A stretch of DNA of 64,000 nucleotides from CAZFLM01 sp964519955 (GTDB lineage Bacteria > Armatimonadota > Chthonomonadetes > Chthonomonadales > CAJBBX01). The stretch is from NCBI GenBank assembly GCA_964519955.1, contig CAZFLM010000001.1, positions 124,001-188,000 on the forward strand. Reading direction: 5' to 3'. Under the pieces are notes generated by a model. The model was not told the DNA's origin, did not search any database, and worked only from the letters and a program-made list of their open reading frames with translations. The position numbers and the translations under genes were made by a program. Below are positions 53,260-60,995 of the stretch, in pieces. Every line of letters starts with the position of its first letter. Within the stretch, counting starts at the first letter, position 1.

Positions 53260-55238
53260 CGTCGCACCCCCTGGGCGATGCGCACGGGCGCCGACGAGGT
53301 TCGGACAGGCGGGGCCGTGAGCGTCTCCCATGTCACGGCGAGCGCGAGCAGCGCGAGCACGGCCACGATCATCGTGGCGGCGTACGTCTGCGCCTGGCCG
53401 GTGGTCGTGCGCCGGAGGCCGCTGCCGGCAACACACACCACGTGGCCGATGCCATTCATCGCCTGGTCGATGACATTCCGGTCGAACCAGGCCAGCGTGC
53501 GCCCGATGGCGAGCGAACCGGCGGCGCCGGCGCGGTTCCAGAAGGCATCCATCAGCCACAGGTTCACCAGGAACCCGTAGATGGCCGGCGGCATCGATGC
53601 GACCGGATCGACCGCCGCGCCGGGCCGCGCGTAGAGCCGCCAGGCCAGGGCGAAGCCCGCCAACGAGACGAGCGTGACGGATCCTGCGAGCGCCCAGTTG
53701 ATCGCCTCAGCCCCCCCCTCGCCCAACAGCGCGCCGAAGAAGCCGGTGCCGTGCAGCCACAGTCCGAGGAGCAGCGACGGCACGGCCAGCGCGGCGAGCG
53801 GGAGCGTCATCCAGGCCGGCGCTTCGTGGGCGTGGGCGGCGTCATCCGATCGCGGCTCGCCCCAGAACGCCATCAGCCACATGCGCAGGCTGTAGAACGC
53901 GGTGATGAACGCGGCGACAACCGCGACGGCGAGCGCGAGGTACGCGATGGGATGGCGCCCGCCCGCCTCGAGCGCCGCGCCCAGGATCGCGTCCTTGCTG
54001 AAGAAGCCCGCGAACGGCGGCAGCCCGGCCAACGCCAGCACGCCGATGAGGCAGGTCCACGCGGTGATCGGCATCCGCTTGCGCAGCCCGCCCATCAGCC
54101 GCAGGTCGTTCGGATCGGCGCTGTGATGCAGCGCGTGGATCACGGCGCCGGCGGTCAGGAAGAGCAGCGCCTTGAACATCGCGTGGGTCGTCAGATGAAA
54201 CAGCCCGGCGGAGCGCCCCGCCTCGCCGCCCGTGCCGAGGCCGAGCATCATATAGCCGAGCTGGCTGACCGTGGAGTAGGCCATCACCTTCTTGATGTCC
54301 ACCTGCACGATGGCGATCGTCGCCGCCATGAACGCCGTGATCGTGCCGATCAGCAGCACGGTGTCCATGGCCACGGCCGAGGCTGCGAAGAGCGGGAAGA
54401 GCCTGCCGACCATGTAGACGCCCGCCGCCACCATCGTCGCCGCGTGGATCAGCGCGCTGACGGGCGTGGGGCCCTCCATCGCATCCGGCAGCCACACGTG
54501 CAGCGGGAACTGGGCCGACTTGCCGATGGCGCCGCAGAAGAGCAGGATGGGCGCGAGCCAGAGGAACGTCTGCGCCGAGACGAGCGGCGCGCTCGCCACC
54601 TTGCCCGCCGCCATGTCCGCGACGGTCTGGCCGACCGCGCCGAACTCGAACGAGCCGGCGGCGCTCACGAGCACCAGCACGCCCAGCATGAACCCGACGT
54701 CGCCGAACCGCGTGACGACGAACGCCTTCTTCGCCGCGCTGGCCGCCGACGGTTTCTGCCACCAGAACCCGATGAGCAGGTAAGAGCAGATGCCGACCAG
54801 CTCCCAACAAACGTACAACTGGAACAGGTTGCCGGCGGTGACCAGGCCGAGCATGGAGGTGGTGAAGATGCCCAGGTACGCGAAGTACCGCGCGTAGCCG
54901 GCCTCGCCCGCCATGTAGCAGATCGAGTAGACCTGCACGAGGAAGCTGACCAGGCAGACCACGCCCACCATGACCGCGCCGAGCGCATCGAGATGCACGC
55001 CGAGCCGGATGGTCATGCCACCGAGCGAGAGCCAGGTCCCGCCCGTGTCGATGGCGCCGTGCGGCGGGATCGCACCGAGGTTCCCGAGCAGCACGAGCGC
55101 CGAGGCCAGCGTGCCAAGGATGGGCATCGCGGGCGCGGCGGCGCGCAGCCGGCCGGTGAGCGCGCTGATGCCCGCCAGCACCGCGCCCAGCAGCGGCGCC
55201 GCCAGGATTGCCCACAGCATCGCGTGCGGACCGCTCAT
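53256..55238 (-). CDS. nuoL: NADH-quinone oxidoreductase subunit L
   Basis: This 660-residue subunit is the distal proton-pumping subunit of complex I and carries the long lateral helix. Motifs include YVCWELVGICSYLLIGFWW, FPLHVWLPDAMEGPTPVSALIHAATMV, DIKKVMAYSTVSQLGYM and the C-terminal FWNRAGAAGSLAIGRTLAWFDRNVIDQAMNG. The ATG follows GGGAGC. Unlike its neighbours it is not coupled to the preceding gene: 185 bp holding two hairpin repeats separate it from nuoK. The sequence looks complete and conserved. Confidence 0.96.
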   Translation of the reverse strand: MSGPHAMLWAILAAPLLGAVLAGISALTGRLRAAAPAMPILGTLASALVLLGNLGAIPPHGAIDTGGTWLSLGGMTIRLGVHLDALGAVMVGVVCLVSFLVQVYSICYMAGEAGYARYFAYLGIFTTSMLGLVTAGNLFQLYVCWELVGICSYLLIGFWWQKPSAASAAKKAFVVTRFGDVGFMLGVLVLVSAAGSFEFGAVGQTVADMAAGKVASAPLVSAQTFLWLAPILLFCGAIGKSAQFPLHVWLPDAMEGPTPVSALIHAATMVAAGVYMVGRLFPLFAASAVAMDTVLLIGTITAFMAATIAIVQVDIKKVMAYSTVSQLGYMMLGLGTGGEAGRSAGLFHLTTHAMFKALLFLTAGAVIHALHHSADPNDLRLMGGLRKRMPITAWTCLIGVLALAGLPPFAGFFSKDAILGAALEAGGRHPIAYLALAVAVVAAFITAFYSLRMWLMAFWGEPRSDDAAHAHEAPAWMTLPLAALAVPSLLLGLWLHGTGFFGALLGEGGAEAINWALAGSVTLVSLAGFALAWRLYARPGAAVDPVASMPPAIYGFLVNLWLMDAFWNRAGAAGSLAIGRTLAWFDRNVIDQAMNGIGHVVCVAGSGLRRTTTGQAQTYAATMIVAVLALLALAVTWETLTAPPVRTSSAPVRIAQGVRR

Positions 55239-55296
55239 CGTGCTCCCATCGCCTGGTTCGTGTGTGGCATGTTGGCTACCTCAGATCCTCCACGAC

Positions 55297-55410
55297 TGCC
55301 GTGGTGGGACGGGCGTCCCTGCCCGTCCGGTACAGCCCATCAATGCATCAGGCTCGCCCTGCACGAGTGCCGTGGTGGGACGGGCGTCCCTGCCCGTCCA
55401 GTACAGCCCA
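55297..55410. repeat. Tandem hairpin repeats (family A) inside the nuo operon
   Basis: Two 43-bp units (55297-55339 and 55368-55410) differ by one base. Each contains GGACGGGC/GCCCGTCC arms with loop GTCCCT (55307-55328, 55378-55399). They fill the only large gap in the operon, between nuoK and nuoL. Confidence 0.9.
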
Positions 55411-55423
55411 TGGCTGGGTCCGG

Positions 55424-55729
55424 CTACCCCTTCAATGAGCTGATCTCATCCAGATGGATGGTGCCGAAGCGGCGGTACACGTTCAGGATCACCGCCAGAC
55501 CGACCGCCGCCTCCGCCGCCGCAATGGTGATTCCGACCAGCACGAAGACCTGCGGCTCCAGGTTGTGCGGCGTCGTGAAGCGCCAGAACGCGAGGAAGTT
55601 GAGATTGGCCGCGTTCAGCATCAGCTCGACGCCCATGATCATCGCGATGGCGTTCCGGCGCGCCAGCACGCCGAACGCCCCGATCGCGAAGAGGATGGCC
55701 GCGACGACCAGGCATCCTTGGAGTGTCAT
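55424..55729 (-). CDS. nuoK: NADH-quinone oxidoreductase subunit K
   Basis: This 101-residue, three-helix membrane subunit is homologous to Mrp-type antiporter subunits. It shows RNAIAMIMGVELMLNAANLNFLAF with the conserved membrane Glu, then VGITIAAAEAAVGLAVIL with the second Glu. The length is typical. Its start overlaps the nuoJ stop by 4 nt (ATGA). Downstream, two hairpin repeats interrupt the operon before nuoL, so the K/L boundary could be a point of altered transcript level. Confidence 0.96.
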   Translation of the reverse strand: MTLQGCLVVAAILFAIGAFGVLARRNAIAMIMGVELMLNAANLNFLAFWRFTTPHNLEPQVFVLVGITIAAAEAAVGLAVILNVYRRFGTIHLDEISSLKG

Positions 55730-56292
55730 GGCGCTGTCGCCTCCTCGTCCGAGAGCGCGGCCATCAGGGGTGGCTCGGGCTCGGGCTCGCGCTCGGTCTT
55801 GGCCAGAACGACGGCGCCGACGAGGGCCGCGAGCAGGATGAGCGAGGCGGCCTCGAACGGCACCGCGTACGGCCCGATTAGCGCCCGCCCCAGTTCGACG
55901 GTCTGCTGCGCGCCGGAAGCCGGCGCACCGGCGCTAAGCCGCCAGGCGTGCATCACGAGCATCGTGCCGCAGGTCAGCGCCAGCATGACCACCAGCGGCA
56001 GCGCGAAGCGGGCCAGCCGGTTCATCTGCGGCACCTGTGGGTTCACCACGTCGCGCGTGAGCATCAGGGCGAAGACGAACAGCACCAGGATGGCGCCGGC
56101 ATATACCAGCACCTGGATGACGAAGAAGAAGTCGGCATTGAGTGCGGCATAGAGCCCCGCCAGGCCCAGGAAGCACGGCAGCAGCGCAAACGCCGAGTGC
56201 GCCACGTTCCGCCGGGTGACAACCGCGAGCGCCGCGCCGATGACGATCGCGGAGAGGCCGTAGAAGACGATCTGCATCCCGAGCGAGTTCAT
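55726..56292 (-). CDS. nuoJ: NADH-quinone oxidoreductase subunit J
   Basis: This 188-residue membrane subunit has five hydrophobic helices. The family motif in the third helix, FFFVIQVLVYAGAILVLFVFALML, contains the pi-bulge region linked to proton-path opening in complex I. The start overlaps the nuoI stop and the stop overlaps the nuoK start, both as ATGA. The C-terminal tail is acidic and probably cytoplasmic. No irregularity is seen. Confidence 0.95.
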   Translation of the reverse strand: MNSLGMQIVFYGLSAIVIGAALAVVTRRNVAHSAFALLPCFLGLAGLYAALNADFFFVIQVLVYAGAILVLFVFALMLTRDVVNPQVPQMNRLARFALPLVVMLALTCGTMLVMHAWRLSAGAPASGAQQTVELGRALIGPYAVPFEAASLILLAALVGAVVLAKTEREPEPEPPLMAALSDEEATAP

Positions 56293-56858
56293 GTCTTCTG
56301 CTCCTCGGCCGGCTTGGCGGCAGCCGCGGCGCGCGCGGCCTTGGCCGCCGCCTCCGCCTCAGCCGCGGCAGAGAGCGTCGCGTTGTTGCGCTCGACCGCC
56401 GCCTTGCCGCCCTGCGCCAGGTCCTGGATGCGGAAGAGGCTCACGTCGCGCCGGCTGGATGCCAGCTCATACTCCGGGCCCATGAAGATGGCCTCGAACG
56501 GGCACGCCTCGACGCAGAGGTTGCAGAACATGCACCGGCCCAGGTCCATCGTGAACTGGTCGACGCCGGAGTTCTTGCCGGCGACCACCTTGTTCATGGT
56601 GATCACGTTGGTGGGGCAGGCCTGGGCGCACAGCGTGCAGCCGACGCACTTCAGCTTGCCGGCGTCCTCGTCGAACGGCAGGTAGAACAGCCCCCGGTAC
56701 CTGGGCGACACGGTGACGCGCTCGTATGGGTACTGCACGGTGATCTTCTCGCGCAGCACGAGGTTCTTGAGCGTGACCCCCATGCCCTTGAGCACGCTCA
56801 GGAAGCCGGTCACGAACTCCTTGATGAAGCCGTCCTTCGGCGGTTGGTTGGTGCTCAT
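56289..56858 (-). CDS. nuoI: NADH-quinone oxidoreductase subunit I (two 4Fe-4S clusters)
   Basis: This 189-residue peripheral-arm subunit carries two ferredoxin motifs, CVGCTLCAQACPTNVI and CMFCNLCVEACPFEAI. These bind the two [4Fe-4S] clusters that pass electrons to NuoB. The N-terminal part has the usual amphipathic segment before VTVSPRYRGLFYLPF. A C-terminal tail of about 35 residues, very rich in Ala, Lys and Glu, is an addition to the common core. It follows nuoH by 13 bp and overlaps nuoJ by 4 nt. Confidence 0.96.
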   Translation of the reverse strand: MSTNQPPKDGFIKEFVTGFLSVLKGMGVTLKNLVLREKITVQYPYERVTVSPRYRGLFYLPFDEDAGKLKCVGCTLCAQACPTNVITMNKVVAGKNSGVDQFTMDLGRCMFCNLCVEACPFEAIFMGPEYELASSRRDVSLFRIQDLAQGGKAAVERNNATLSAAAEAEAAAKAARAAAAAKPAEEQKT

Positions 56859-56871
56859 CGGCTGCGGCTCC

Positions 56872-57981
56872 TCATCGTCCGCCCAGCAGCGCGGCGGCGA
56901 AGAAGACCAGGAATGACGCCGGCACCAGCAGCTTCCAGCAGAACCCCATCATCTGGTCGATTCGGAAGCGCGGCACGGTCCAGCGGATCCACATCATGAA
57001 TGTGACAATCGCCAGCGCCTTGATCGAGAGCCACACCGGGCCGGGGAGAACGCCGGGGCCCAGCCATCCGCCGAAGAACAACACCGCCGCGAACGCCGCC
57101 TGGAAGAAGTTGTTCGCGAACTCCGCCAGGAAGAAGAACGCGAACCGCATGCCGGAGTACTCCGTGTGGAACCCGCTCACGAGCTCCGACTCGGCCTCGG
57201 GCAGGTCGAACGGCGCGCGGTTCACCTCCGCCATCATGCAGATGAGGTAGATGACGAACGCCGGGATGAGGACCGGGTAGCGGAGGATGTTCCAGAGCCC
57301 CTCCTGCGCCTTCACGGTCTCCACCATCGACAGCGTGTTCGTGTAGACGACGACGCACAGCACCGACACGAGCATCGGGATCTCGTAGGAGAGGAGCTGC
57401 GCGGCCGACCGCATGCCGCCGAGAAGCGCGTACTTGTTGTTCGCTCCCCAGCCGGCGGCCATCATCCCGGCGATCGCGGTGGTCGTCACAGCCATGACGA
57501 ACAGGACCGACAGGTTGTAGTCCCACGCCACCGCGCGCTCGCTGAACGGGAGGGCGAGGAACGTGAGGACCGTCGGCACGAACGCGATGAACGGGGCCGC
57601 CACGAAGAGGATGCGATCCGCCTTGGCCGGGATGATGTCCTCTTTGGTCAGCAGCTTCACGGCGTCCGCCGCGGTCTGCAGCGTGCCGCGCCAGCCGACG
57701 TGCATGGGGCCGAGGCGCGCCTGCATCCACCCCGCGAACTTGCGCTCCCACCAGATGAGGAAGAGCACGCCGACCGCGATGAGCACGAAGCAGATGAAGC
57801 CGGCGCGCGCGAACGCGTCGATCAGCGGGTAGGCGGCGAGCAGGTCGAGCGCCGGCTGCGCGAGCTGCCACGGCAGGCGCACGACGGCCGCCACGACCGC
57901 CAGGAACGCGACAACCAGCGCCACGCCGCCCGCGAAGTGGCCGAACGCATGGGCGCGGCTGTAGTTCGGGCGGTGGCTCAT
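56872..57981 (-). CDS. nuoH: NADH-quinone oxidoreductase subunit H
   Basis: This 369-residue membrane subunit lies next to the quinone-binding cavity of complex I. Characteristic segments are WWERKFAGWMQARLGPMHVGWRG near residue 75, AEVNRAPFDLPEAESELVSGFHTEYSGMRF, and MMWIRWTVPRFRIDQMMGFCWKLLVP. Several acidic residues in the central loop match those thought to shape the quinone path. The N-terminus carries an extra helix. The start overlaps the nuoD stop by ATGA. Confidence 0.96.
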   Translation of the reverse strand: MSHRPNYSRAHAFGHFAGGVALVVAFLAVVAAVVRLPWQLAQPALDLLAAYPLIDAFARAGFICFVLIAVGVLFLIWWERKFAGWMQARLGPMHVGWRGTLQTAADAVKLLTKEDIIPAKADRILFVAAPFIAFVPTVLTFLALPFSERAVAWDYNLSVLFVMAVTTTAIAGMMAAGWGANNKYALLGGMRSAAQLLSYEIPMLVSVLCVVVYTNTLSMVETVKAQEGLWNILRYPVLIPAFVIYLICMMAEVNRAPFDLPEAESELVSGFHTEYSGMRFAFFFLAEFANNFFQAAFAAVLFFGGWLGPGVLPGPVWLSIKALAIVTFMMWIRWTVPRFRIDQMMGFCWKLLVPASFLVFFAAALLGGR

Positions 57982-59114
57982 CGGTCCACCTCGCCGAGAA
58001 CGGTGTCCAGACTGCCGAGGATGGCGATCAGGTCCGCGATCTTCGTGTTCGGCAGCAGCTCAGGCAGCAGACTCAGGTGGACGAAGGAGGGCGCCCGGAT
58101 GTGTACCCGCGCCGGGTTGGTCGATCCGTCGCTTACCATGTAGAAGCTCAACTCCCCGCGCGGCGACTCGGTGCGGGAGTAGGCCTCGCCCGCCGGCGGC
58201 TTGAAGACCTTGGGAAGCTTCACGGAGATCTCGCCCGCCGGCATGTCGCGGAAGCACTGCTCCACGATGCGCACGCTCTGGCGCATCTCCTCGACCCGCA
58301 GCCGGTAGCGGGCCAGCACGTCGCCGTCGGTGCTGGTCGGCACGTCGAACTCCAGCCGGTCATACACCTCGTACGGGAAGGCGCGGCGAATGTCGTAGTC
58401 GACGCCCGAGCCACGCAGCACCGGCCCCGATGCTCCGTACGCCAGCGCCAGCTCGCGGGAGATGACGCCCACGCCCTCGCAGCGCTCCCGGAAGATGCGG
58501 TTGCCCGTCACCAGGCGGTCGTAGTCGCGCAGGCGGTCGAGGAACTCCGGGATGAACTCCCTCACGTGCTGCTCGAAGCCGTCGGGCAGGTCCGCGGGCA
58601 CGCCGCCGGGCCGGATCCAGTTGTAGGTCAGGCGCGCGCCGGTCATCGACTCGAGCAGGTCGAGGAAGACCTCCCGATCGCGGAAAGCGTACAGGAAGGC
58701 CGTCGTGGCGCCCAGGTCCGTGGCGAAGGTGCCGAAGAAGACGAGGTGGCTGGCGATGCGGTTCAGCTCGCAGAGCAGCACGCGGATGTACTGCGCCCGC
58801 TCCGGCACCTCGATGCCGCCCAGCCGCTCGATGCACTGCGAGATCGCCAGGTTGTTGTTCAGCGCGGCCAGGTAGTCGAGCCGGTCCGTGAACGGTATGA
58901 GCTGCCGGTACGGGCGCGCCTCGAACATGCGCTCCAGGCCGCGATGCAGGTAGCCGATGACCGGCCGGCACGCGCGCACGATCTCGCCGTCGACGTCGCA
59001 GACGAGGCGCAGCACGCCGTGCGTGGACGGGTGCTGCGGGCCCAGGTTGACCGTCATCCCGGGGTATGCGATCTCGCGCGTCGTTCGGTTGGGCGATGCG
59101 GGGGCTGCGCTCAT
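57978..59114 (-). CDS. nuoD: NADH-quinone oxidoreductase subunit D (49 kDa type)
   Basis: This 378-residue subunit forms part of the quinone-binding site and derives from the hydrogenase large subunit. Motifs are NLGPQHPSTHGVLRLV, IGYLHRGLERMFE, TDRLDYLAALNNNLA, ELNRIASHLVFFG and the C-terminal HIRAPSFVHLSLLPELL with LGSLDTVLGEVDR. The ATG at 59114 gives a normal N-terminus; upstream in-frame codons overlap nuoC and were rejected. It follows nuoC by 14 bp. The hydrogenase nickel ligands are absent, as expected. Confidence 0.96.
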   Translation of the reverse strand: MSAAPASPNRTTREIAYPGMTVNLGPQHPSTHGVLRLVCDVDGEIVRACRPVIGYLHRGLERMFEARPYRQLIPFTDRLDYLAALNNNLAISQCIERLGGIEVPERAQYIRVLLCELNRIASHLVFFGTFATDLGATTAFLYAFRDREVFLDLLESMTGARLTYNWIRPGGVPADLPDGFEQHVREFIPEFLDRLRDYDRLVTGNRIFRERCEGVGVISRELALAYGASGPVLRGSGVDYDIRRAFPYEVYDRLEFDVPTSTDGDVLARYRLRVEEMRQSVRIVEQCFRDMPAGEISVKLPKVFKPPAGEAYSRTESPRGELSFYMVSDGSTNPARVHIRAPSFVHLSLLPELLPNTKIADLIAILGSLDTVLGEVDR

Positions 59115-59128
59115 GGGCTCCGGTCGGG

Positions 59129-59629
59129 CTAGTTGGTGGGCTGCGGGCCGTGCAGCGGGTCGCCGAGGAACACCGGCTCGTAGTCCTTGCGGAAGGGGTG
59201 CCCCTCCCAGTCCTCGGGCAAGAGAATGCGCATGCGCGTCACGTCGTCCATGTCCGGATGGTCGCGGAAGACGACACCCAGAAGGTCGAAGCACTCGCGC
59301 TCGTGCCAGTTCATGCCGGGCCAGACGCCGGTCGCGGTGGGCGCCGCCGGCGCTTCGCGAGGCAGCCGCACCGTGAGCCGCACGTTCAGCCTGTGCGCCG
59401 TCGAGTAGAGCCGGTACCACAGGACGATGTTCTCGCCGTCGTCGCGCGCGCAGAGGTCGGCCGGGTAGTCGCACCGCGTCTCGGGCGCATCGCGCAGGAA
59501 GGAGCACAGGTCGTGGAGCACGGCGGCGGGCGCCTCGATGCAGAGGTCACCGGCCGCATCGGAGAGCGTGACCCCGTCGGAGCCGAAGCGCGCCTCGATC
59601 GCTGCCCATGCGCCGTCGATTGCCGCCAT
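59129..59629 (-). CDS. nuoC: NADH-quinone oxidoreductase subunit C
   Basis: This 166-residue peripheral-arm subunit (30 kDa type) has RLTVRLPREAPAAPTATGVWPGMNWHERECFDLLGVVFRDHPD. That run includes the family signature ERE-x-D-x-(F/L)-G-x-x-F. The common LLPEDWEGHPFRKDYEP ending follows. NuoC and NuoD are separate here, not fused as in some proteobacteria. It follows nuoB by 3 bp and precedes nuoD by 14 bp. Confidence 0.95.
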   Translation of the reverse strand: MAAIDGAWAAIEARFGSDGVTLSDAAGDLCIEAPAAVLHDLCSFLRDAPETRCDYPADLCARDDGENIVLWYRLYSTAHRLNVRLTVRLPREAPAAPTATGVWPGMNWHERECFDLLGVVFRDHPDMDDVTRMRILLPEDWEGHPFRKDYEPVFLGDPLHGPQPTN

Positions 59630-59632
59630 GCG

Positions 59633-60214
59633 CTACTCGCCTCCCACGACGATCGGCCCGCGCGACTTGGGCTTGCGTGAGTACCGCGTCTCGCCCGCGA
59701 TCTGCTCCTTGAGCTGGAGCAGCCCGTGGATCAGGTTCTCGGGGCGCGGCGGGCACCCGTAGACGTACACGTCGACCGGCAGGAACTGGTCCACGCCCTT
59801 GACGATGGTGATGCTGTCGCGGTAGGGCCCGCCGGCGGACGCGCAGCCGCCCATCGCGATGACGTACTTCGGCTCGGGCATCTGATCGTAGAGGCGGCGA
59901 ATGAACGGGGCCATCTTCACGCTGACCCATCCGGCGACGATCATGACGTCGGCCTGGCGAGGCGTGGCGCGGAAGATCATGCCGAAGCGGTCTAGGTCGA
60001 AGCGCGGTCCGGCGGTGGCCATCATCTCGATGGCGCAGCAGGAGAGGCCGAAGGTGAGGGCCCACATGGAGCTGCGGTGCGCCCAGTTGATGCCGAAGTT
60101 GAGCAGGCGGTCGAACGGGGCCATGACGACGATGCCCCCCGGAACCTCGACACGCCACGAGGCGACCTCCTGCTGCGTGAGCGGCGCGGTCTCGGCGGCC
60201 GGTTCTACTCCCAT
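59633..60214 (-). CDS. nuoB: NADH-quinone oxidoreductase subunit B (cluster N2)
   Basis: This 193-residue subunit binds the terminal [4Fe-4S] cluster N2. The four ligands are visible in GLSCCAIEMM (adjacent Cys pair), AMGGCASAGGPY and VYGCPPRPENLI. The motif ATPRQADVMIVAGWVSVKM is also typical. The ATG at 60214 lies inside the end of nuoA, giving a 10-bp overlap in another frame. The Arg/Lys-rich C-terminus is slightly longer than in many bacteria. Confidence 0.96.
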   Translation of the reverse strand: MGVEPAAETAPLTQQEVASWRVEVPGGIVVMAPFDRLLNFGINWAHRSSMWALTFGLSCCAIEMMATAGPRFDLDRFGMIFRATPRQADVMIVAGWVSVKMAPFIRRLYDQMPEPKYVIAMGGCASAGGPYRDSITIVKGVDQFLPVDVYVYGCPPRPENLIHGLLQLKEQIAGETRYSRKPKSRGPIVVGGE

Positions 60215-60558
60215 TCGAGCGCTCCCCGCCGCAGGGCATAGAGCCAGCCATACGCCAGCAGGCCGACGAAGATGACCATCTCGACGCGTGCGTAGAGGCC
60301 GAACTGCCTGTAGGCAAGCGCCCAGGGAAAGAGGAACGCAGCCTCGACATCGAAGAGCACGAACAGCAGCGCGAAGATGTAGTAGCGCATGCTGAACTGC
60401 TGCCAGGCGTCGCCCACGGGCGGCGGGCCGCACTCGTAGGTCTCGAGCTTCGTGGGGTGCGGGGCGGAGGGGCGCAGGATGCGCGAGAGGATCAGCGTGC
60501 CTCCGACGAAGAGGACGCCGACCACCGTGGCCATGATGACGGGCAGATAGCTGTGCAA
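60205..60558 (-). CDS. nuoA: NADH-quinone oxidoreductase subunit A (TTG start)
   Basis: This 117-residue, three-helix membrane subunit has the family motifs LETYECGPPPVGDAWQQFSMRYYIFALLFVLFDVEAAFLFPW. I chose the TTG at 60558 because GGGAGG lies 8 nt upstream and the protein then begins (M)LHSYLPVIM, as NuoA proteins do; the ATG eight codons later would remove part of the first helix. It is the first gene of the operon nuoABCDHIJKLMN. The operon promoter should lie in the 437-bp gap upstream. Confidence 0.94.
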   Translation of the reverse strand: MHSYLPVIMATVVGVLFVGGTLILSRILRPSAPHPTKLETYECGPPPVGDAWQQFSMRYYIFALLFVLFDVEAAFLFPWALAYRQFGLYARVEMVIFVGLLAYGWLYALRRGALEWE

Positions 60559-60785
60559 CGCGCTTGCCTCCCACCGTTGCTCACATGCGCGGCATCCGCG
60601 ATCCCTGCTCCTGTCGGGGCGCGCCATAGGGTCGGCGGAACAGGACAACCAGCTAACGTTACGGTGAACTGGCGAGCGTTGCTCCATGTCCGGGCGGACC
60701 GGGGCGGCGGAGTTGGCAATGTGACCGCGGAGAGGCAGACGCGAGGTGGCGCGGCTAACCTGGATCATGCACGAGTGCAGTGGTG

Positions 60786-60807
60786 GGATGGGCCTCCGTG
60801 CCCGTCC
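60786..60807. repeat. Intergenic hairpin repeat (family A)
   Basis: GGATGGGC faces GCCCGTCC around CTCCGT, with one G-T pair. The flank GTGGTG is shared with other copies. Confidence 0.8.
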
Positions 60808-60901
60808 GGTGCGACTAATGAATGGGACAGGCAAGGGGGTGGCGCAACAGCGCGCCGCGGAGCGGTCGGAGGGCGGCAACCTGCGCCGCGGCACCCGGTC
60901 A

Positions 60902-60976
60902 TGACGGGGGCGCACGTGGCCACGCCGGTTGCCGGTGGTACCGGGTGTTGGCGTTGAGCGAGCGGCGCCCCCGTCA
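60902..60976 (-). terminator. Long inverted repeat after the lipoprotein gene
   Basis: TGACGGGGGCGC (60902-60913) is perfectly complementary to GCGCCCCCGTCA (60965-60976), enclosing 51 nt that could fold further. It begins 20 nt after the stop at 60996. No T tract follows, so it is a structured transcript end rather than a classic terminator. Confidence 0.45.
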
Positions 60977-60995
60977 GGCCCATCGCGAACGAGCG

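Larger units (their letters stand above)
60559..60995. other. 437-bp gap before nuoA
   Basis: I see no gene. It holds the hairpin at 60786-60807, the inverted repeat at 60902-60976, and an 8-bp palindrome TAACGTTA (60654-60661) about 100 nt upstream of the nuoA start that could belong to the promoter region. No clear -35/-10 pair was found. Confidence 0.5.
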
